A stretch of DNA of 64,000 nucleotides, taken from NCBI RefSeq assembly GCF_006352025.1, contig NZ_CP040936.1, positions 1,798,001-1,862,000 on the forward strand, given 5' to 3'. Under the pieces are notes generated by a model. The model saw only the letters and a list, made by a program, of their open reading frames with translations. It was not told the origin of the DNA and did no database searches. This document shows positions 25,129-34,879 of the stretch, piece after piece. Source of the DNA: Hymenobacter sp. DG01 (lineage in GTDB: Bacteria > Bacteroidota > Bacteroidia > Cytophagales > Hymenobacteraceae). A program made the position numbers and the translations under genes. How positions within the stretch are numbered: the first letter of the stretch is position 1; every line of letters starts with the position of its first letter.

Positions 25129-26223
25129 ATGAACCGCATTGCCGCTTTCCTACCCCTGGCCCTGAGCGCAACCCTGCTGGGCTGCTCGAAATCAGAAGAC
25201 GCCGCTGAACCCCAGAAAGCCAAGGCCGGCTTTTCACTTTCCGATCAGATGCTGCGGGAGCTGAAAATCGACACGGTGCGCAACGAGCCCGTGCGCAATG
25301 AGCTGACGCTTTCGGGCCAGATTGCCACCAACGGCGACAAAACCGTGAAGGTGTACCCGCTGGTGGGCGGCGTGGTGGAGCAGCTTACGGTAGAGCTCGG
25401 CGACCATGTTACCAAAGGCCAGGTGCTGGCCGTGATACGAAGCGGGGAAATTGCCGACCTGCAAAACCAGAACAGTACCGCTGGCACCGACCTCGACATT
25501 GCCCGCAAGAACCTGCAGGTGCTGGAGGAGCAGTACGCCGCGGGTCTGGCCTCGGAGCGCGACGTGACCCTGGCCCGCAAAGAGCTACAAAAGGCCGCCG
25601 GCAACGTGGGCAAAACCCGCAAGCAGATGAACGTGTACGGCGTATCGGCTGATGGCACCTACACGTTGCGCGCCCCCATTTCAGGCTTTATCACGGAGAA
25701 AAACGTGACTGACCACATGCAGTTCAACGCTGATAATGTGGGTAACCTGTTTACCGTGTCGAACCTCGAAGATGTATGGATTATGGCCAACGTGTTCGAG
25801 TCGGATATCAGCAAAGTAAAGGAAGGCTACGCCGCCGACGTAACGACCCTCTCCTACCCCGACAAGCACTTCCAAGGCCGCATCGACAAGATTTTCAATG
25901 TACTCGACCCCGAAAGCCGGGTAATGAAAGTGCGGGTGCGCCTGCCCAACCCGGGCTACCAGCTGAAGCCCGAGATGTACGCCCAAATCAAAATCCAGAA
26001 CACCGAAGACCAGAAGATGCTGGCCGTGCCCGCCAAAAGCGTGGTGTTTGCCAAAGACCGGCACTTTGTGATGGTTTTCCGCGACCGTCAGCACATTGAA
26101 ACCCGCGAGGTGCAGGTGGCCAAAACCGTCGGCGATGTGAGCTACGTGGCCTCGGGCCTGCGCGACGGGGAGCGTATCATCTCCCGAAACCAACTGCTGG
26201 TGTACGACGAGCTGAACGATTAG
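25129..26223 (+). CDS. czcB: RND efflux periplasmic adaptor (CzcB-like), lipoprotein
   Basis: A 364-residue membrane fusion protein with a lipoprotein signal (LALSATLLGC). The lipoyl/barrel-sandwich halves are visible (KVYPLVGGVVEQLTVELGDHVTKGQVLAVI and YTLRAPISGFITEKNVTDHMQF), separated by an alpha hairpin, then the beta-barrel and membrane-proximal parts (VWIMANVFESDISKVKEG, LPNPGYQLKPEMYAQIKI, VVFAKDRHFVMVFRDRQHIETREVQVAK). It bridges CzcA and CzcC. The spacer to czcA contains an inverted repeat of AGCTGATGGC type. Confidence 0.93.
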   Translation: MNRIAAFLPLALSATLLGCSKSEDAAEPQKAKAGFSLSDQMLRELKIDTVRNEPVRNELTLSGQIATNGDKTVKVYPLVGGVVEQLTVELGDHVTKGQVLAVIRSGEIADLQNQNSTAGTDLDIARKNLQVLEEQYAAGLASERDVTLARKELQKAAGNVGKTRKQMNVYGVSADGTYTLRAPISGFITEKNVTDHMQFNADNVGNLFTVSNLEDVWIMANVFESDISKVKEGYAADVTTLSYPDKHFQGRIDKIFNVLDPESRVMKVRVRLPNPGYQLKPEMYAQIKIQNTEDQKMLAVPAKSVVFAKDRHFVMVFRDRQHIETREVQVAKTVGDVSYVASGLRDGERIISRNQLLVYDELND

Positions 26224-26237
26224 ATTTTTGGCTTCTG

Positions 26238-26365
26238 GCTGATGGCTGCCAGCTATTAGCTCTTTCCGCTTCTTCCTACCGAATAACCGGGCTGATTTTT
26301 CAGCCGATTGGCTGCGCTTTGCCTTCTGAAAAAGCTCCCAGCTAATAGCCATCAGCTAACAGCTC
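26238..26365. repeat. AGCTGATGGCTATTAGCT-type inverted repeat between czcB and czcA
   Basis: Left arm around GGCTGATGGCTGCCAGCTAT (26238-26262) and right arm AGCTCCCAGCTAATAGCC (26333-26357) are imperfect inverted copies, with further AGCT units. It could fold into a hairpin within the czc transcript. Confidence 0.6.
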
Positions 26366-26371
26366 AAGAAA

Positions 26372-29300
26372 ATGAATAAATTCATCCAGGGCATTATTGC
26401 CTTTTCGCTCAAGAATCGGGGCTTTGTGTTCCTGATGACGCTGGTCGTGATTGTGGCCGGGGTCATGAGCTACCGGAACACCCCCATTGAAGCCTTCCCC
26501 GACGTCACGAACACCGAAATTACCATCATCACGCAGTGGCCCGGCCGCTCGGCCGAGGAGATTGAGAAGTTCGTGACGGCTCCCATTGAAATTGCCCTGA
26601 ACCCGGTACAAAAGAAAACCAGCATCCGGAGCACGACCCTCTTCGGGCTGTCGGTGGTGAAGGTGATTTTCGATGATGGCGTGGACGATGCTTTTGCCCG
26701 CGTGCAGGTCAATAACCTGCTTGACCAGGCCGACCTACCCGAAGGCGCCGACCCCGACGTGCAGCCGCCTTACGGCCCCACCGGCGAGATTTTCCGCTAC
26801 ACCCTCAAGAGCAAGAACAAAACCACCCGCGAGCTGAAAACCCTGCAGGATTGGGTGGTAGAGCGCAACCTGAAGGCGGTGCCTGGCGTGGCCGACGTCA
26901 ACTCCTTCGGGGGCGAGGTAAAGGACTACGAAATATCGGTGAACCCCGGTAAGCTTCAGGCCCTGAGCCTTACCCCCCTGGACCTCTACAATGCCATTCA
27001 GCGCAGCAACATCAACGTGGGCGGCGACGTGATAAACGAGGGCCAGCAGAACTACGTGGTGCGCGGCATTGGCCTGCTCAATAACATCGGCGACATCAAT
27101 AATACGGTCATCAAGAACGTGAACGGCGCCCCGATTCTGGTGAAGGACGTGGCCGTGGTGCACGAGTCGGCGTTGCCGCGTTTGGGCAAGGTAGGCCGGG
27201 GCCTGAACGACGACGTGCTGGAAGGCATTGTGGTAATGCGCAAAGGCGAAAACCCCTCGGAAGTTATTGCTCGCCTCCAGGAGAAAGTGGCCCTGCTCAA
27301 CGATAAGATTCTGCCGTCCGATGTGAAGATCCAGAGCTTCTACGACCGGCAGCAGCTCATTGATTTCTCCACCGAAACCGTAATTCACAACCTGCTGGAA
27401 GGCATTATTCTGGTGACGGTTATCGTGTTCGTGTTCATGGCCGACTGGCGCACTACGGTTATCGTATCGGTAATTATTCCGCTGGCCCTGCTCTTTGCCT
27501 TCATCTGTCTGCGCCTAAAAGGCATGTCGGCCAACCTGCTGAGCATGGGGGCCATTGACTTCGGCATCATCATCGACGGCGCGGTGGTGATGGTGGAAGG
27601 GCTATTCGTGGCCCTCGACCATAAGGCCCACCGAATGGGCATGGAGCGGTTCAACAAGCTCGCCAAGCTGGGCCTGATCAAGAAAACCGGCCGCGACATG
27701 GGCAAGGCCATTTTCTTCTCCAAAGCCATCATCATCACGGCCCTGCTACCCATTTTCTCCTTTGAAAAGGTAGAGGGCAAGGTGTTCTCGCCCCTGGCCT
27801 GGACGCTGGGCTTTGCTCTGCTGGGCGCGCTCATCTTCACGCTCACGCTGGTACCGGTGCTCACGAGCATTCTGCTGAAAAAGAACGTGGTGGAGAAGGA
27901 TAACTTCTTCGTGCGCGGCATTAACCGTGGCTCCGAGCGGTTCTTTTCCTTTACCTACGCCCGTAAAACAGCCAGTCTGTTGTTTGCCACCGTCACGGTA
28001 GTGCTGGGGCTGGGCTGCTTCCACTTCCTGGGCTCCGAGTTCTTGCCCGAGTTGAACGAAGGCTCCATTTACGTACGGGCCCAGCTGCCGCTGAGCATTT
28101 CCCTGGATGAAAGCAACAAGCTCTGCAACGAAATGCGCCGGGTGTTTCTCTCATTTCCGCAGGTAGGCGACGTGGTAAGCCAAACCGGCCGCCCCAACGA
28201 CGGCACCGACCCGACGGGCTTCTACAACAACGAGTTTCTGGTGCAACTCAAGCACACGCCCGAAGTGCAGGCCGAGATGAAGCACAAAGACAAGCGCGAG
28301 GCCCTGATTGAGCACATGAAGGAAAAGCTGGCCCGCTTCCCCGGCGTGAACTTCAACTTCTCTCAGCCCATCACCGACAACGTGGAGGAAGCCGCTTCAG
28401 GCGTGAAAGGCTCCATTGCCGTGAAAATCTATGGCACCGACTTGAGGCTGATGGAAGAAAAGGCCCGGCAGGTGTACGGCGTACTCCGTCACATCAAGGG
28501 CATCGACGACCTGGGCGTGCTACGCAACATTGGCCAGCCCGAGCTGCACGTAGAGCTGGATGAGCAGCGCATGGCCAGCTACGGCGTAAGCAAGGCCGAC
28601 GCCAATGCGGTGCTGGAAATGGCTGTGGGCGGCAAACAGGCCTCCCAGATGTACGAGGGCGAGCGAAAATTCCCTATTCGGGTGCGCTACCAGGAGCAGT
28701 TCCGCCAAACCCCGGAGCGCATTGCGGCCCTGATGGTGCCCACCCAAAGCGGCAAAACCATTCCGCTCTCCGAAATTGCTACCATCGGCACCGTGAACGG
28801 CCCCAGCCTCATCTACCGCGACGATAACCAGCGCTTTGCCGCTGTGAAGTTTAGCATTCGGGGCCGCGACATGGGTAGCACCATCGAAGAAGCCCAGAAA
28901 AAGGTGGAGCAAGTGGTTAGCCTACCCAAAGGCTACAGCATGAAGTGGACCGGCGACTTTGAAAACCAGCGCCGCGCCACCGAGCGCCTCGCCCAGGTAG
29001 TGCCCGTGTCCCTGGCCCTGATTTTCTTTATCCTGTTCATTCTGTTCGGCAACCTGAAAGATGCGGGCCTGGTGCTACTGAACGTGCCCTTCGCCATTAT
29101 CGGCGGTATTGCGGCCTTGCTCATCACCCACACCAACTTCAGCATCTCGGCCGGTATTGGGTTTATCGCCTTGTTTGGCATCTGTATTCAGAACGGGGTA
29201 ATTCTGATTTCGGTGTTCAAGCAGAACATGGCCCGCAAGCTCAGCCTCGACCGGAGCATCCACGAGGGCGTCACCAGCCGCGTCCGCCCCGTGGTGATGA

Positions 29301-29536
29301 CGGCCCTGATGGCAACCATCGGGCTGCTGCCCGCTGCCCTCAGCACCGGCATCGGCTCCGAAACCTCCAAGCCCCTGGCTATTGTGGTGATTGGCGGCCT
29401 GATTACCGGAACCCTGCTGACCCTATTCATCTTCCCACTCATTTTCGAAAAAGCCTACCGCGCCGAGCATTCCAAATATGCCGACGACTTTACGCTCCAC
29501 CCCGAGCGGCACCAGCCACCTGTGCTGGTGCATTAA
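26372..29536 (+). CDS. czcA: Heavy-metal RND efflux transporter (CzcA family)
   Basis: A 1054-residue inner-membrane RND pump with 12 membrane helices and two large periplasmic loops. The fourth-helix motif reads DFGIIIDGAVVMVE, the form found in divalent-cation (Co/Zn/Cd/Ni) exporters of the CzcA type, with both Asp and the Glu; CusA-type Cu/Ag pumps differ here. Other matches: RNTPIEAFPDVTNTEITIITQWPG and FGNLKDAGLVLLNVPFAIIGG. Proton-driven export of divalent metal is the expected role; the precise metal is not determinable. It is the last gene of czcCBA and full length. Confidence 0.95.
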   Translation: MNKFIQGIIAFSLKNRGFVFLMTLVVIVAGVMSYRNTPIEAFPDVTNTEITIITQWPGRSAEEIEKFVTAPIEIALNPVQKKTSIRSTTLFGLSVVKVIFDDGVDDAFARVQVNNLLDQADLPEGADPDVQPPYGPTGEIFRYTLKSKNKTTRELKTLQDWVVERNLKAVPGVADVNSFGGEVKDYEISVNPGKLQALSLTPLDLYNAIQRSNINVGGDVINEGQQNYVVRGIGLLNNIGDINNTVIKNVNGAPILVKDVAVVHESALPRLGKVGRGLNDDVLEGIVVMRKGENPSEVIARLQEKVALLNDKILPSDVKIQSFYDRQQLIDFSTETVIHNLLEGIILVTVIVFVFMADWRTTVIVSVIIPLALLFAFICLRLKGMSANLLSMGAIDFGIIIDGAVVMVEGLFVALDHKAHRMGMERFNKLAKLGLIKKTGRDMGKAIFFSKAIIITALLPIFSFEKVEGKVFSPLAWTLGFALLGALIFTLTLVPVLTSILLKKNVVEKDNFFVRGINRGSERFFSFTYARKTASLLFATVTVVLGLGCFHFLGSEFLPELNEGSIYVRAQLPLSISLDESNKLCNEMRRVFLSFPQVGDVVSQTGRPNDGTDPTGFYNNEFLVQLKHTPEVQAEMKHKDKREALIEHMKEKLARFPGVNFNFSQPITDNVEEAASGVKGSIAVKIYGTDLRLMEEKARQVYGVLRHIKGIDDLGVLRNIGQPELHVELDEQRMASYGVSKADANAVLEMAVGGKQASQMYEGERKFPIRVRYQEQFRQTPERIAALMVPTQSGKTIPLSEIATIGTVNGPSLIYRDDNQRFAAVKFSIRGRDMGSTIEEAQKKVEQVVSLPKGYSMKWTGDFENQRRATERLAQVVPVSLALIFFILFILFGNLKDAGLVLLNVPFAIIGGIAALLITHTNFSISAGIGFIALFGICIQNGVILISVFKQNMARKLSLDRSIHEGVTSRVRPVVMTALMATIGLLPAALSTGIGSETSKPLAIVVIGGLITGTLLTLFIFPLIFEKAYRAEHSKYADDFTLHPERHQPPVLVH

Positions 29537-29716
29537 GGGGTAATTGGTTTAGTGGATAAACAAGAGTCGGCTTTTGGCCGGCTCTTGTTTGTTTCGGGGG
29601 TAGGAGTTTTTTCTACGCTAGGTAGGCCCTACCCCCTGCCGTGCAACCAAGCCGATTTCTGGCGCATCTGTGCAGAAAAGTTTGCAACTAGCAGCCCAAT
29701 CCTTGCTTCTTATTTC

Positions 29717-32188
29717 ATGACGAAAGCTTTTCTGCTGAGCCTCGGCCTGCTGGGTGCTATGCCCGCCCTGGCCCAGTCGCCTGTCGCCCGCCCCGATTCC
29801 GCCGCTACCCTCCCCTACCGCGAAACCGCCCGCAAAGTCAACGCCCTGGTGCACACCAAGCTGGATGTGCGCTTCGACTACTCCAAGCGTCAGCTGCTGG
29901 GCCGCGAGTGGGTGACATTGCAGCCCGTGGCCTACGCTACTGATTCCCTGCGCCTCGATGCGAAAGGCATGGATATCAAGTCGGTGACGATGGTAAACGG
30001 CAACGATACCAAAACGCTGAAGTTCGACTACAACCAGGAGCAGATGTTAGTGCACCTGGATAAGCTTTACACGCCCGGCCAGCAGTACACCGTGTACATT
30101 GAGTACGTGGCCAAGCCCGATGAACTGAAAACCAAGGGCAGCCAAGCCATTACCGACGCCAAAGGACTGTACTTCATCAACCCCGACAGCACCGAGGCCG
30201 GCAAGCCTCGCCAAATCTGGACCCAGGGCGAGACGGAAGCCTCCTCGGCGTGGTTCCCCACCATCGACAAGCCAAACCAGAAAACCACCGCTGAAATCAG
30301 TATGACGGTGCCTGCCCGCTACGTCACGCTCAGCAACGGGGCCCTGACCAGCCAGAAAAACAACCCCGACGGCACCCGCACCGACACCTGGAAGCAGGAG
30401 CTGCCTCACTCGCCCTACCTCTTCATGATGGCCGTGGGCGACTTCAAGATTACCAAGGATACCTGGCGGGGCAAGGAAGTAAGCTATTACCTCGAGCCCA
30501 AGTACGCGCCCTTCGCCAAGCAGATTTTTGGCAATACGCCCGAAATGCTGGAGTTTTTCTCCCAGCGTCTGGGGGTAGATTACGCCTGGAATAAGTACGC
30601 GCAGGTAGTGGTGCGCGACTACGTGAGCGGGGCCATGGAAAACACCTCGGCAACTCTGCACGGGGAATTTCTGCAGAAAGATGCCCGCGGCTTGCTGGAT
30701 GCCGAGTACGCCAACGGCGAGTCGGTTATTGCCCACGAGTTGTTCCACCAATGGTTCGGCGACCTGGTAACGGCGGAAAGCTGGAGCAACCTGACGGTAA
30801 ATGAGTCATTTGCCGACTTTTCAGAAGCCTTGTGGGCCGAGTACAAGTACGGCCAGGACGCCGGCGACGCCCACGCCTACATGAACATGCGCAACTATCT
30901 GCGCAGCCCCGCCGATGCCCAGAAGCACCTCGTGCGCTTCCACTACGCCGACAAGGAAGACATGTTTGATTTGGTGAGCTACCAGAAGGGCGGCCAGATC
31001 CTGAACATGCTGCGCAACTACCTCACCGATGATGTATTCTTTGCCGGCCTGAAAAAGTACCTCACCGACAACAAGTTCGGCAACGGCGAAGCCCACCAGC
31101 TGCGCTTAGCCCTGGAAGCTGTATCGGGCCAGGATCTGAACTGGTTTTTCAACCAGTGGTACTTCAGCGCCGGCCATCCAGTAGTTACCATCGACTACGC
31201 TTACGATGCCGGCCGCAAGGAGCAGACGGTTACTATCAAGCAAACTCAGCCCGGCCAGGTATTCCAGCTGCCCATGGCCGTGGATGTGTACGTGAACGGC
31301 AAAGCTCAGCGCCATCAAGTAGTGATGCGCCAGGCAACTCAAACGTTCCGCTTCCCGGCCGCCAGCAAGCCTAACCTGGTGAACGTGGATGCTGATAAGG
31401 TGCTGTTGTGGCAAAAAACCGACAACAAGCCCTTCGCCGAGTACGCTTACCAGTACAAAAACGCCCCGCGTTTCGTGGATCGTCGGGAGGCTGTAGCGGC
31501 CGCTGCCCAACTGCCCCCCACCGACGCTGCCGCCCGCCAGCTTCTGCTCACGGCCCTCAGCGACAAGTACGCCGGCCTGCGCCTCTCGGCTCTCTCTGGT
31601 TTGAAGCTCGACGACAAAGCTGTGCAGAAAGCCGCTGCACCTGCCATCCGCAAGCAGCTGGCCCAGGAAAAGAACACCAACAACCAGGCGGCTATGCTGC
31701 TGGCCCTGGGTGAGCTGGGCGACAAAAAGGATACGAAAGCCTTCACGCAGGCACTCAACAGCCAGTCGTACGCAGTGCAGGGCGCGGCCCTGCAGGGCCT
31801 GGCTTCGGTGCAGCCCAAGCAGGCCCTGGCGAAAGCGCAGGCCCTCCAGAAAGACGCGAATGGGACCGTTGCCGCTGCCGTAGCCGCCGTGTACGCTGAG
31901 TACGGCGACGCCAGCACCTGGGCCTACGTACGCGACCAGTTCGATGCGGCCGGTCCCCAGGGCAAGTTTCAGATGCTGGAAAGCCTGGTAGGCTTCATGT
32001 CGCGCCTGAACGATGCTACCGTGCTGAATGAAGGTGTTGAACGCCTGCAGAAGCTGGCCGTGCAGTACAAGAAGTACGGGGTAGATGAGCCCATCCTGGC
32101 TATGCTGGACAAGGTGCAGCAGAACAAACCCGCTGACCAAAAAGCCAAAGTGCAGGCCGCTATGCAGGCCATCAGGCAGGCTCAGTAA
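29717..32188 (+). CDS. M1-family metallopeptidase (aminopeptidase N-like)
   Basis: About 823 residues with a signal peptide (MTKAFLLSLGLLGAMPALAQ), so it is exported. The exopeptidase motif reads GAMEN (SGAMENTSAT) and the zinc site HELFHQW (about 340-346) with the downstream Glu in NESFADF. The C-terminal 250 residues form HEAT-like helical repeats (LTALSDKYAGLRLSALSGLK, LLALGELGDKKDTKAF) typical of M1 enzymes. An in-frame start 55 codons earlier (29552) is rejected because the signal peptide would be internal. There is no type IX secretion C-terminal domain. It should trim peptides in the periplasm. Confidence 0.94.
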   Translation: MTKAFLLSLGLLGAMPALAQSPVARPDSAATLPYRETARKVNALVHTKLDVRFDYSKRQLLGREWVTLQPVAYATDSLRLDAKGMDIKSVTMVNGNDTKTLKFDYNQEQMLVHLDKLYTPGQQYTVYIEYVAKPDELKTKGSQAITDAKGLYFINPDSTEAGKPRQIWTQGETEASSAWFPTIDKPNQKTTAEISMTVPARYVTLSNGALTSQKNNPDGTRTDTWKQELPHSPYLFMMAVGDFKITKDTWRGKEVSYYLEPKYAPFAKQIFGNTPEMLEFFSQRLGVDYAWNKYAQVVVRDYVSGAMENTSATLHGEFLQKDARGLLDAEYANGESVIAHELFHQWFGDLVTAESWSNLTVNESFADFSEALWAEYKYGQDAGDAHAYMNMRNYLRSPADAQKHLVRFHYADKEDMFDLVSYQKGGQILNMLRNYLTDDVFFAGLKKYLTDNKFGNGEAHQLRLALEAVSGQDLNWFFNQWYFSAGHPVVTIDYAYDAGRKEQTVTIKQTQPGQVFQLPMAVDVYVNGKAQRHQVVMRQATQTFRFPAASKPNLVNVDADKVLLWQKTDNKPFAEYAYQYKNAPRFVDRREAVAAAAQLPPTDAAARQLLLTALSDKYAGLRLSALSGLKLDDKAVQKAAAPAIRKQLAQEKNTNNQAAMLLALGELGDKKDTKAFTQALNSQSYAVQGAALQGLASVQPKQALAKAQALQKDANGTVAAAVAAVYAEYGDASTWAYVRDQFDAAGPQGKFQMLESLVGFMSRLNDATVLNEGVERLQKLAVQYKKYGVDEPILAMLDKVQQNKPADQKAKVQAAMQAIRQAQ

Positions 32189-32213
32189 GCCCCTGATTTT
32201 TCTTGATTTTTTT

Positions 32214-32244
32214 AAAAAGGCCGGAACAATATTCCGGCCTTTTT
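32214..32244 (+). terminator. Intrinsic terminator after the M1 peptidase gene
   Basis: Perfect 13-base stem (32214-32226 / 32232-32244; AAAAAGGCCGGAA) with a 5-base loop and a T5 run, 25 bases after the stop codon. Confidence 0.92.
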
Positions 32245-32379
32245 ATTAACCAATTTTCTCAGAATAGTGCTTCTAGGAGGCTGTTTTCAGAGCAGCGGGT
32301 TATCACGTAAATAACCCAACAGAGTTACATCATCTTTGTAAAATCGAACTATTATGGCGTGGCTGGCGTCGGAGTAAGC

Positions 32380-33231
32380 ATGCGAATGACCACTCTGCTG
32401 ACCGCTGGCACGCTGCTGCTTGCCGGCCCGGCCTGCACCCTGGCCCAAACCACTGACCCCAACCTCGGCAATGAGGAGTCGCCGTTTGTGCGCCTCATCC
32501 GCCCCGACCGGCCGGGTCAGACCATCACCACCAACATGCTCTATCCGGGCCAGTTTCAGTTAGAAACCGGCCTTACCCGCTATGACGGGGGTAGCAGCGT
32601 AGGCTACGCCGGGCGCACGGCCTGGGGTAGTACCTTGCGGGTAGGTTTTTTCAACCACATTGAGCTGCGCGCCACCCAGAACTATCTGCTTACGCCTGCT
32701 ACCCGCCCGCTCACGGCCGAAGGGGCTCCTACCCCATTTGCCGGCCCGGCGGGCTTCGCGCCGCTGAACGTAGGGGCGAAGTTTCTGGCCTCCACGGTGC
32801 AGAACGCCCGCTCCCAGGTGGTAGTGCTCTTCGATATGAACCTGCGCAACGGCGATGCCTCCTTCCAGAACAAGCAGTTCGAGCCCGGCGCCCGCCTGTT
32901 GGTGTCGCAGCAGCTAGGGCAGCGGTTTGGGCTGGAAGGCAACCTGGGCTTCCGGCAGCAGGGCTTTAAGGCCGAAGGCACCAAGCAGGGCCAGTACCTG
33001 ACGACCCTGGCCCTCAACGGCCCGATTTCCGCCAACAACCACCTGGGCTTCTTTGCCGAGACGTACGCCACCTGGCAGCGCCAACAAGGCTGGCGGCCGG
33101 GCCTCACCTCGGGTCTGTTCTTCCGCCCTACCCCCGGTTTGCGCCTGGACGTGACGGCGGCCCACGGCCTGACGCCCGCAGCGGGCGGCTTCAATGTAGG
33201 GGCCGGCCTGAGCATGCGCCTAGGCAAATAG
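32380..33231 (+). CDS. Outer-membrane transporter-like protein (MetA/phenol-degradation family)
   Basis: A 283-residue protein with a signal peptide (TLLTAGTLLLAGPACTLAQ) and an alternating beta-strand pattern expected of an outer-membrane barrel: RPDRPGQTITTNMLYPGQFQLETGLTRYDG, WGSTLRVGFFNHIELRATQNY, FAPLNVGAKFLAST and GLRLDVTAAHGLTPAAGGFNVGAGLSMRLGK. This matches the ‘transporter/putative MetA-pathway of phenol degradation’ family, whose substrates are mostly unknown. The ATG at 32380 is chosen over the GTG at 32359 because it gives a clean signal peptide. The Cys in the signal region (GPAC) could be an alternative lipobox. Confidence 0.8.
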   Translation: MRMTTLLTAGTLLLAGPACTLAQTTDPNLGNEESPFVRLIRPDRPGQTITTNMLYPGQFQLETGLTRYDGGSSVGYAGRTAWGSTLRVGFFNHIELRATQNYLLTPATRPLTAEGAPTPFAGPAGFAPLNVGAKFLASTVQNARSQVVVLFDMNLRNGDASFQNKQFEPGARLLVSQQLGQRFGLEGNLGFRQQGFKAEGTKQGQYLTTLALNGPISANNHLGFFAETYATWQRQQGWRPGLTSGLFFRPTPGLRLDVTAAHGLTPAAGGFNVGAGLSMRLGK

Positions 33232-33266
33232 TGAAACTGTGAATGAGTGATTGAGTAAAGGCGCGT

Positions 33267-33428
33267 TGTCATGGCGAGGAGGCACGACGAAGCCATCCTT
33301 CCTGACCAATGTGCTACCTCTTAACATGTGACAAGCCCTTACCTCCGTGCTGGAAATAAGGGCTTGTTCCTTTATCAGGCTTATCACAGGTAAAGAGGAA
33401 GGATGGCGGCGCTTCACTCGCCATGACA
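33267..33428. repeat. 160-base inverted-repeat element TGTCATGGCGAGG (B1)
   Basis: Outer arms TGTCATGGCGAGG… / …CTCGCCATGACA enclose a second inverted pair (AGCCATCCTTCCT / AGGAAGGATGGC) and a central hairpin GACAAGCCCTTACCTCCG / GGAAATAAGGGCTTGTT. It fills the spacer between two converging genes. A near-identical element lies in the opposite orientation at 46093-46250, and a decayed copy at about 17066-17205. It has no convincing ORF. Confidence 0.85.
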
Positions 33429-33446
33429 CTTCACTTATTCCCTTAT

Positions 33447-34781
33447 TTACTGCTTCACCGATTCCGGAGCGATGCGCGTGGGGGTTTGCTGGCCGCTGAT
33501 GATGCCGGCGGCGCTGCGGCCGATGGCCGAGATGACGTTGGTCATATTTACTAGGTTCAGGCTTTCCACTTCATCGTCCACGCTGTGGTAGCGTTTATCG
33601 TCCGGAATCTGGTCGGTGCTGATGGTGTGGGCCGGCACGCCCAGGCGGGCCAGGGTGGCGTTGTCGGAGCGGTAGAACAGGTTTTGCTCGGGATAGGGGT
33701 CGGGCTCGAAACGGAAGGTAGTGCCCTTGGCGCCTTCCTGCAGCAGCTTGCCAAAATCCGACTTATCGAAGCCCGTGATAAAGGCGGAGTTGGGACCGAA
33801 CTTCGCCTCTTTGCCAATCATTTCAATGTTAAACATGGCCACCACCTGCTTGGGGTCCAGCTGCTGGGAGAAGTAGCGCGCCCCAAAGCCCCCGATTTCC
33901 TCGGCTACGAAGGCCACGAATACGAGGGAGCGGGCGTTGTCATTTTTCTGCTTGAAGTACTCGGCCAAGGCTACTACGGCCGAGGTGCCGCTGGCGTCAT
34001 CGTCGGCACCGTTGGCAATGGAGTCGCCCTGCACGGCCGGCAGAATCCCGATGTGGTCGTAATGGCCGCTGAAGACTACCTGCTCAGGGGCGCGGGCAGC
34101 ATCTTTGCCCGGTAGCATTCCCACAATGTTGCGCAGCTCCACCGTCCGGATGGTGGTGGTGGCCGCCACCCGGAACTTCAGGGGCGCGGGCGGGGCAGCG
34201 CCCAGCACAAACAGGGTGGTAAACGGCGCGGGCTTTTCGGGGCGCAGGCCGCCGCGCTGCAGGTAGCCGGCCAGGCGCTTGAAGGCTGCGGCCTGGGCCG
34301 GATCAACGAATACAATGGTGTTTTCGCGGGGCTCCAGCAGGGGCCGGGCTTCGCGCAGAAGGTTACCATCGGCCCCAACGGTTACGATGCGGGCTGCGGG
34401 CTCATCGTCCTCGGTCCAGTTCAGGTGAGGCTGCCCCGACACCAGCAGCATCTTGTCGGGGCTGAGGTTGGTGCCGTTAATGGATACGAAGGCAGCGGCC
34501 GTACGTATTTCGTAGGTCGGGAAGCTCTGCTCGAAGCCTTTCAGGCCCGGCAGGGGCTGCAACCCGGTGCGCTGAAACTCGGCCGCCAGAAACTGGGCCG
34601 CTTTTTGCCCACCGGGTTTGCCGGAGGCCCGGCCCTGCATATCATCGGCGGCCAGCGTGCGTACAACCCGCTCTACCGTGCCAGCCGACACGGTAGCCTT
34701 GACAACTTGAGCTGTTTTTTTCTGCCCGACCGCCGTATGCGCGCAATAGAATAAAAGGGAGAGTAAGAAGAAATTTCTCAT
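33447..34781 (-). CDS. Exported M28-family metallopeptidase
   Basis: A 444-residue protein with a signal peptide (NFFLLSLLFYCAHTAVG). The co-catalytic zinc peptidase core is at about 225-425: His-Asp in SGHYDHIG, bridging Asp in IANGADDDASGTSAVV, the Glu pair in VAFVAEEIGGFGARYF, an acidic ligand in FNIEMIGKE (Glu where Asp is more usual) and His in DKRYHSVDDEVE. A PA-like insert precedes the core. It should act as an aminopeptidase or related enzyme outside the cytoplasm. It stands alone between a repeat element and the divergent META gene. Confidence 0.92.
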   Translation of the reverse strand: MRNFFLLSLLFYCAHTAVGQKKTAQVVKATVSAGTVERVVRTLAADDMQGRASGKPGGQKAAQFLAAEFQRTGLQPLPGLKGFEQSFPTYEIRTAAAFVSINGTNLSPDKMLLVSGQPHLNWTEDDEPAARIVTVGADGNLLREARPLLEPRENTIVFVDPAQAAAFKRLAGYLQRGGLRPEKPAPFTTLFVLGAAPPAPLKFRVAATTTIRTVELRNIVGMLPGKDAARAPEQVVFSGHYDHIGILPAVQGDSIANGADDDASGTSAVVALAEYFKQKNDNARSLVFVAFVAEEIGGFGARYFSQQLDPKQVVAMFNIEMIGKEAKFGPNSAFITGFDKSDFGKLLQEGAKGTTFRFEPDPYPEQNLFYRSDNATLARLGVPAHTISTDQIPDDKRYHSVDDEVESLNLVNMTNVISAIGRSAAGIISGQQTPTRIAPESVKQ

Positions 34782-34879
34782 GGCCCAAAATAGCCATTTT
34801 GTTTCATCCTGAAGCTATTGTTTCATTCTGAAGCCGCCCACGGCTTTACTTTTCTGAGTTGTTTATGTCTGACTGCCCA

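Noticed and set aside
29552..29716. 55-codon extension of the M1 peptidase
   Set aside because: It precedes a clear signal peptide beginning MTKAFLLSLG and has no similarity to the family.
33220..33429. Small ORFs inside the 160-base repeats (also 46134-46400)
   Set aside because: The frames exist only because the repeat lacks stops; both strands give similar open frames, the peptides have no features, and the DNA is explained by inverted-repeat structure.
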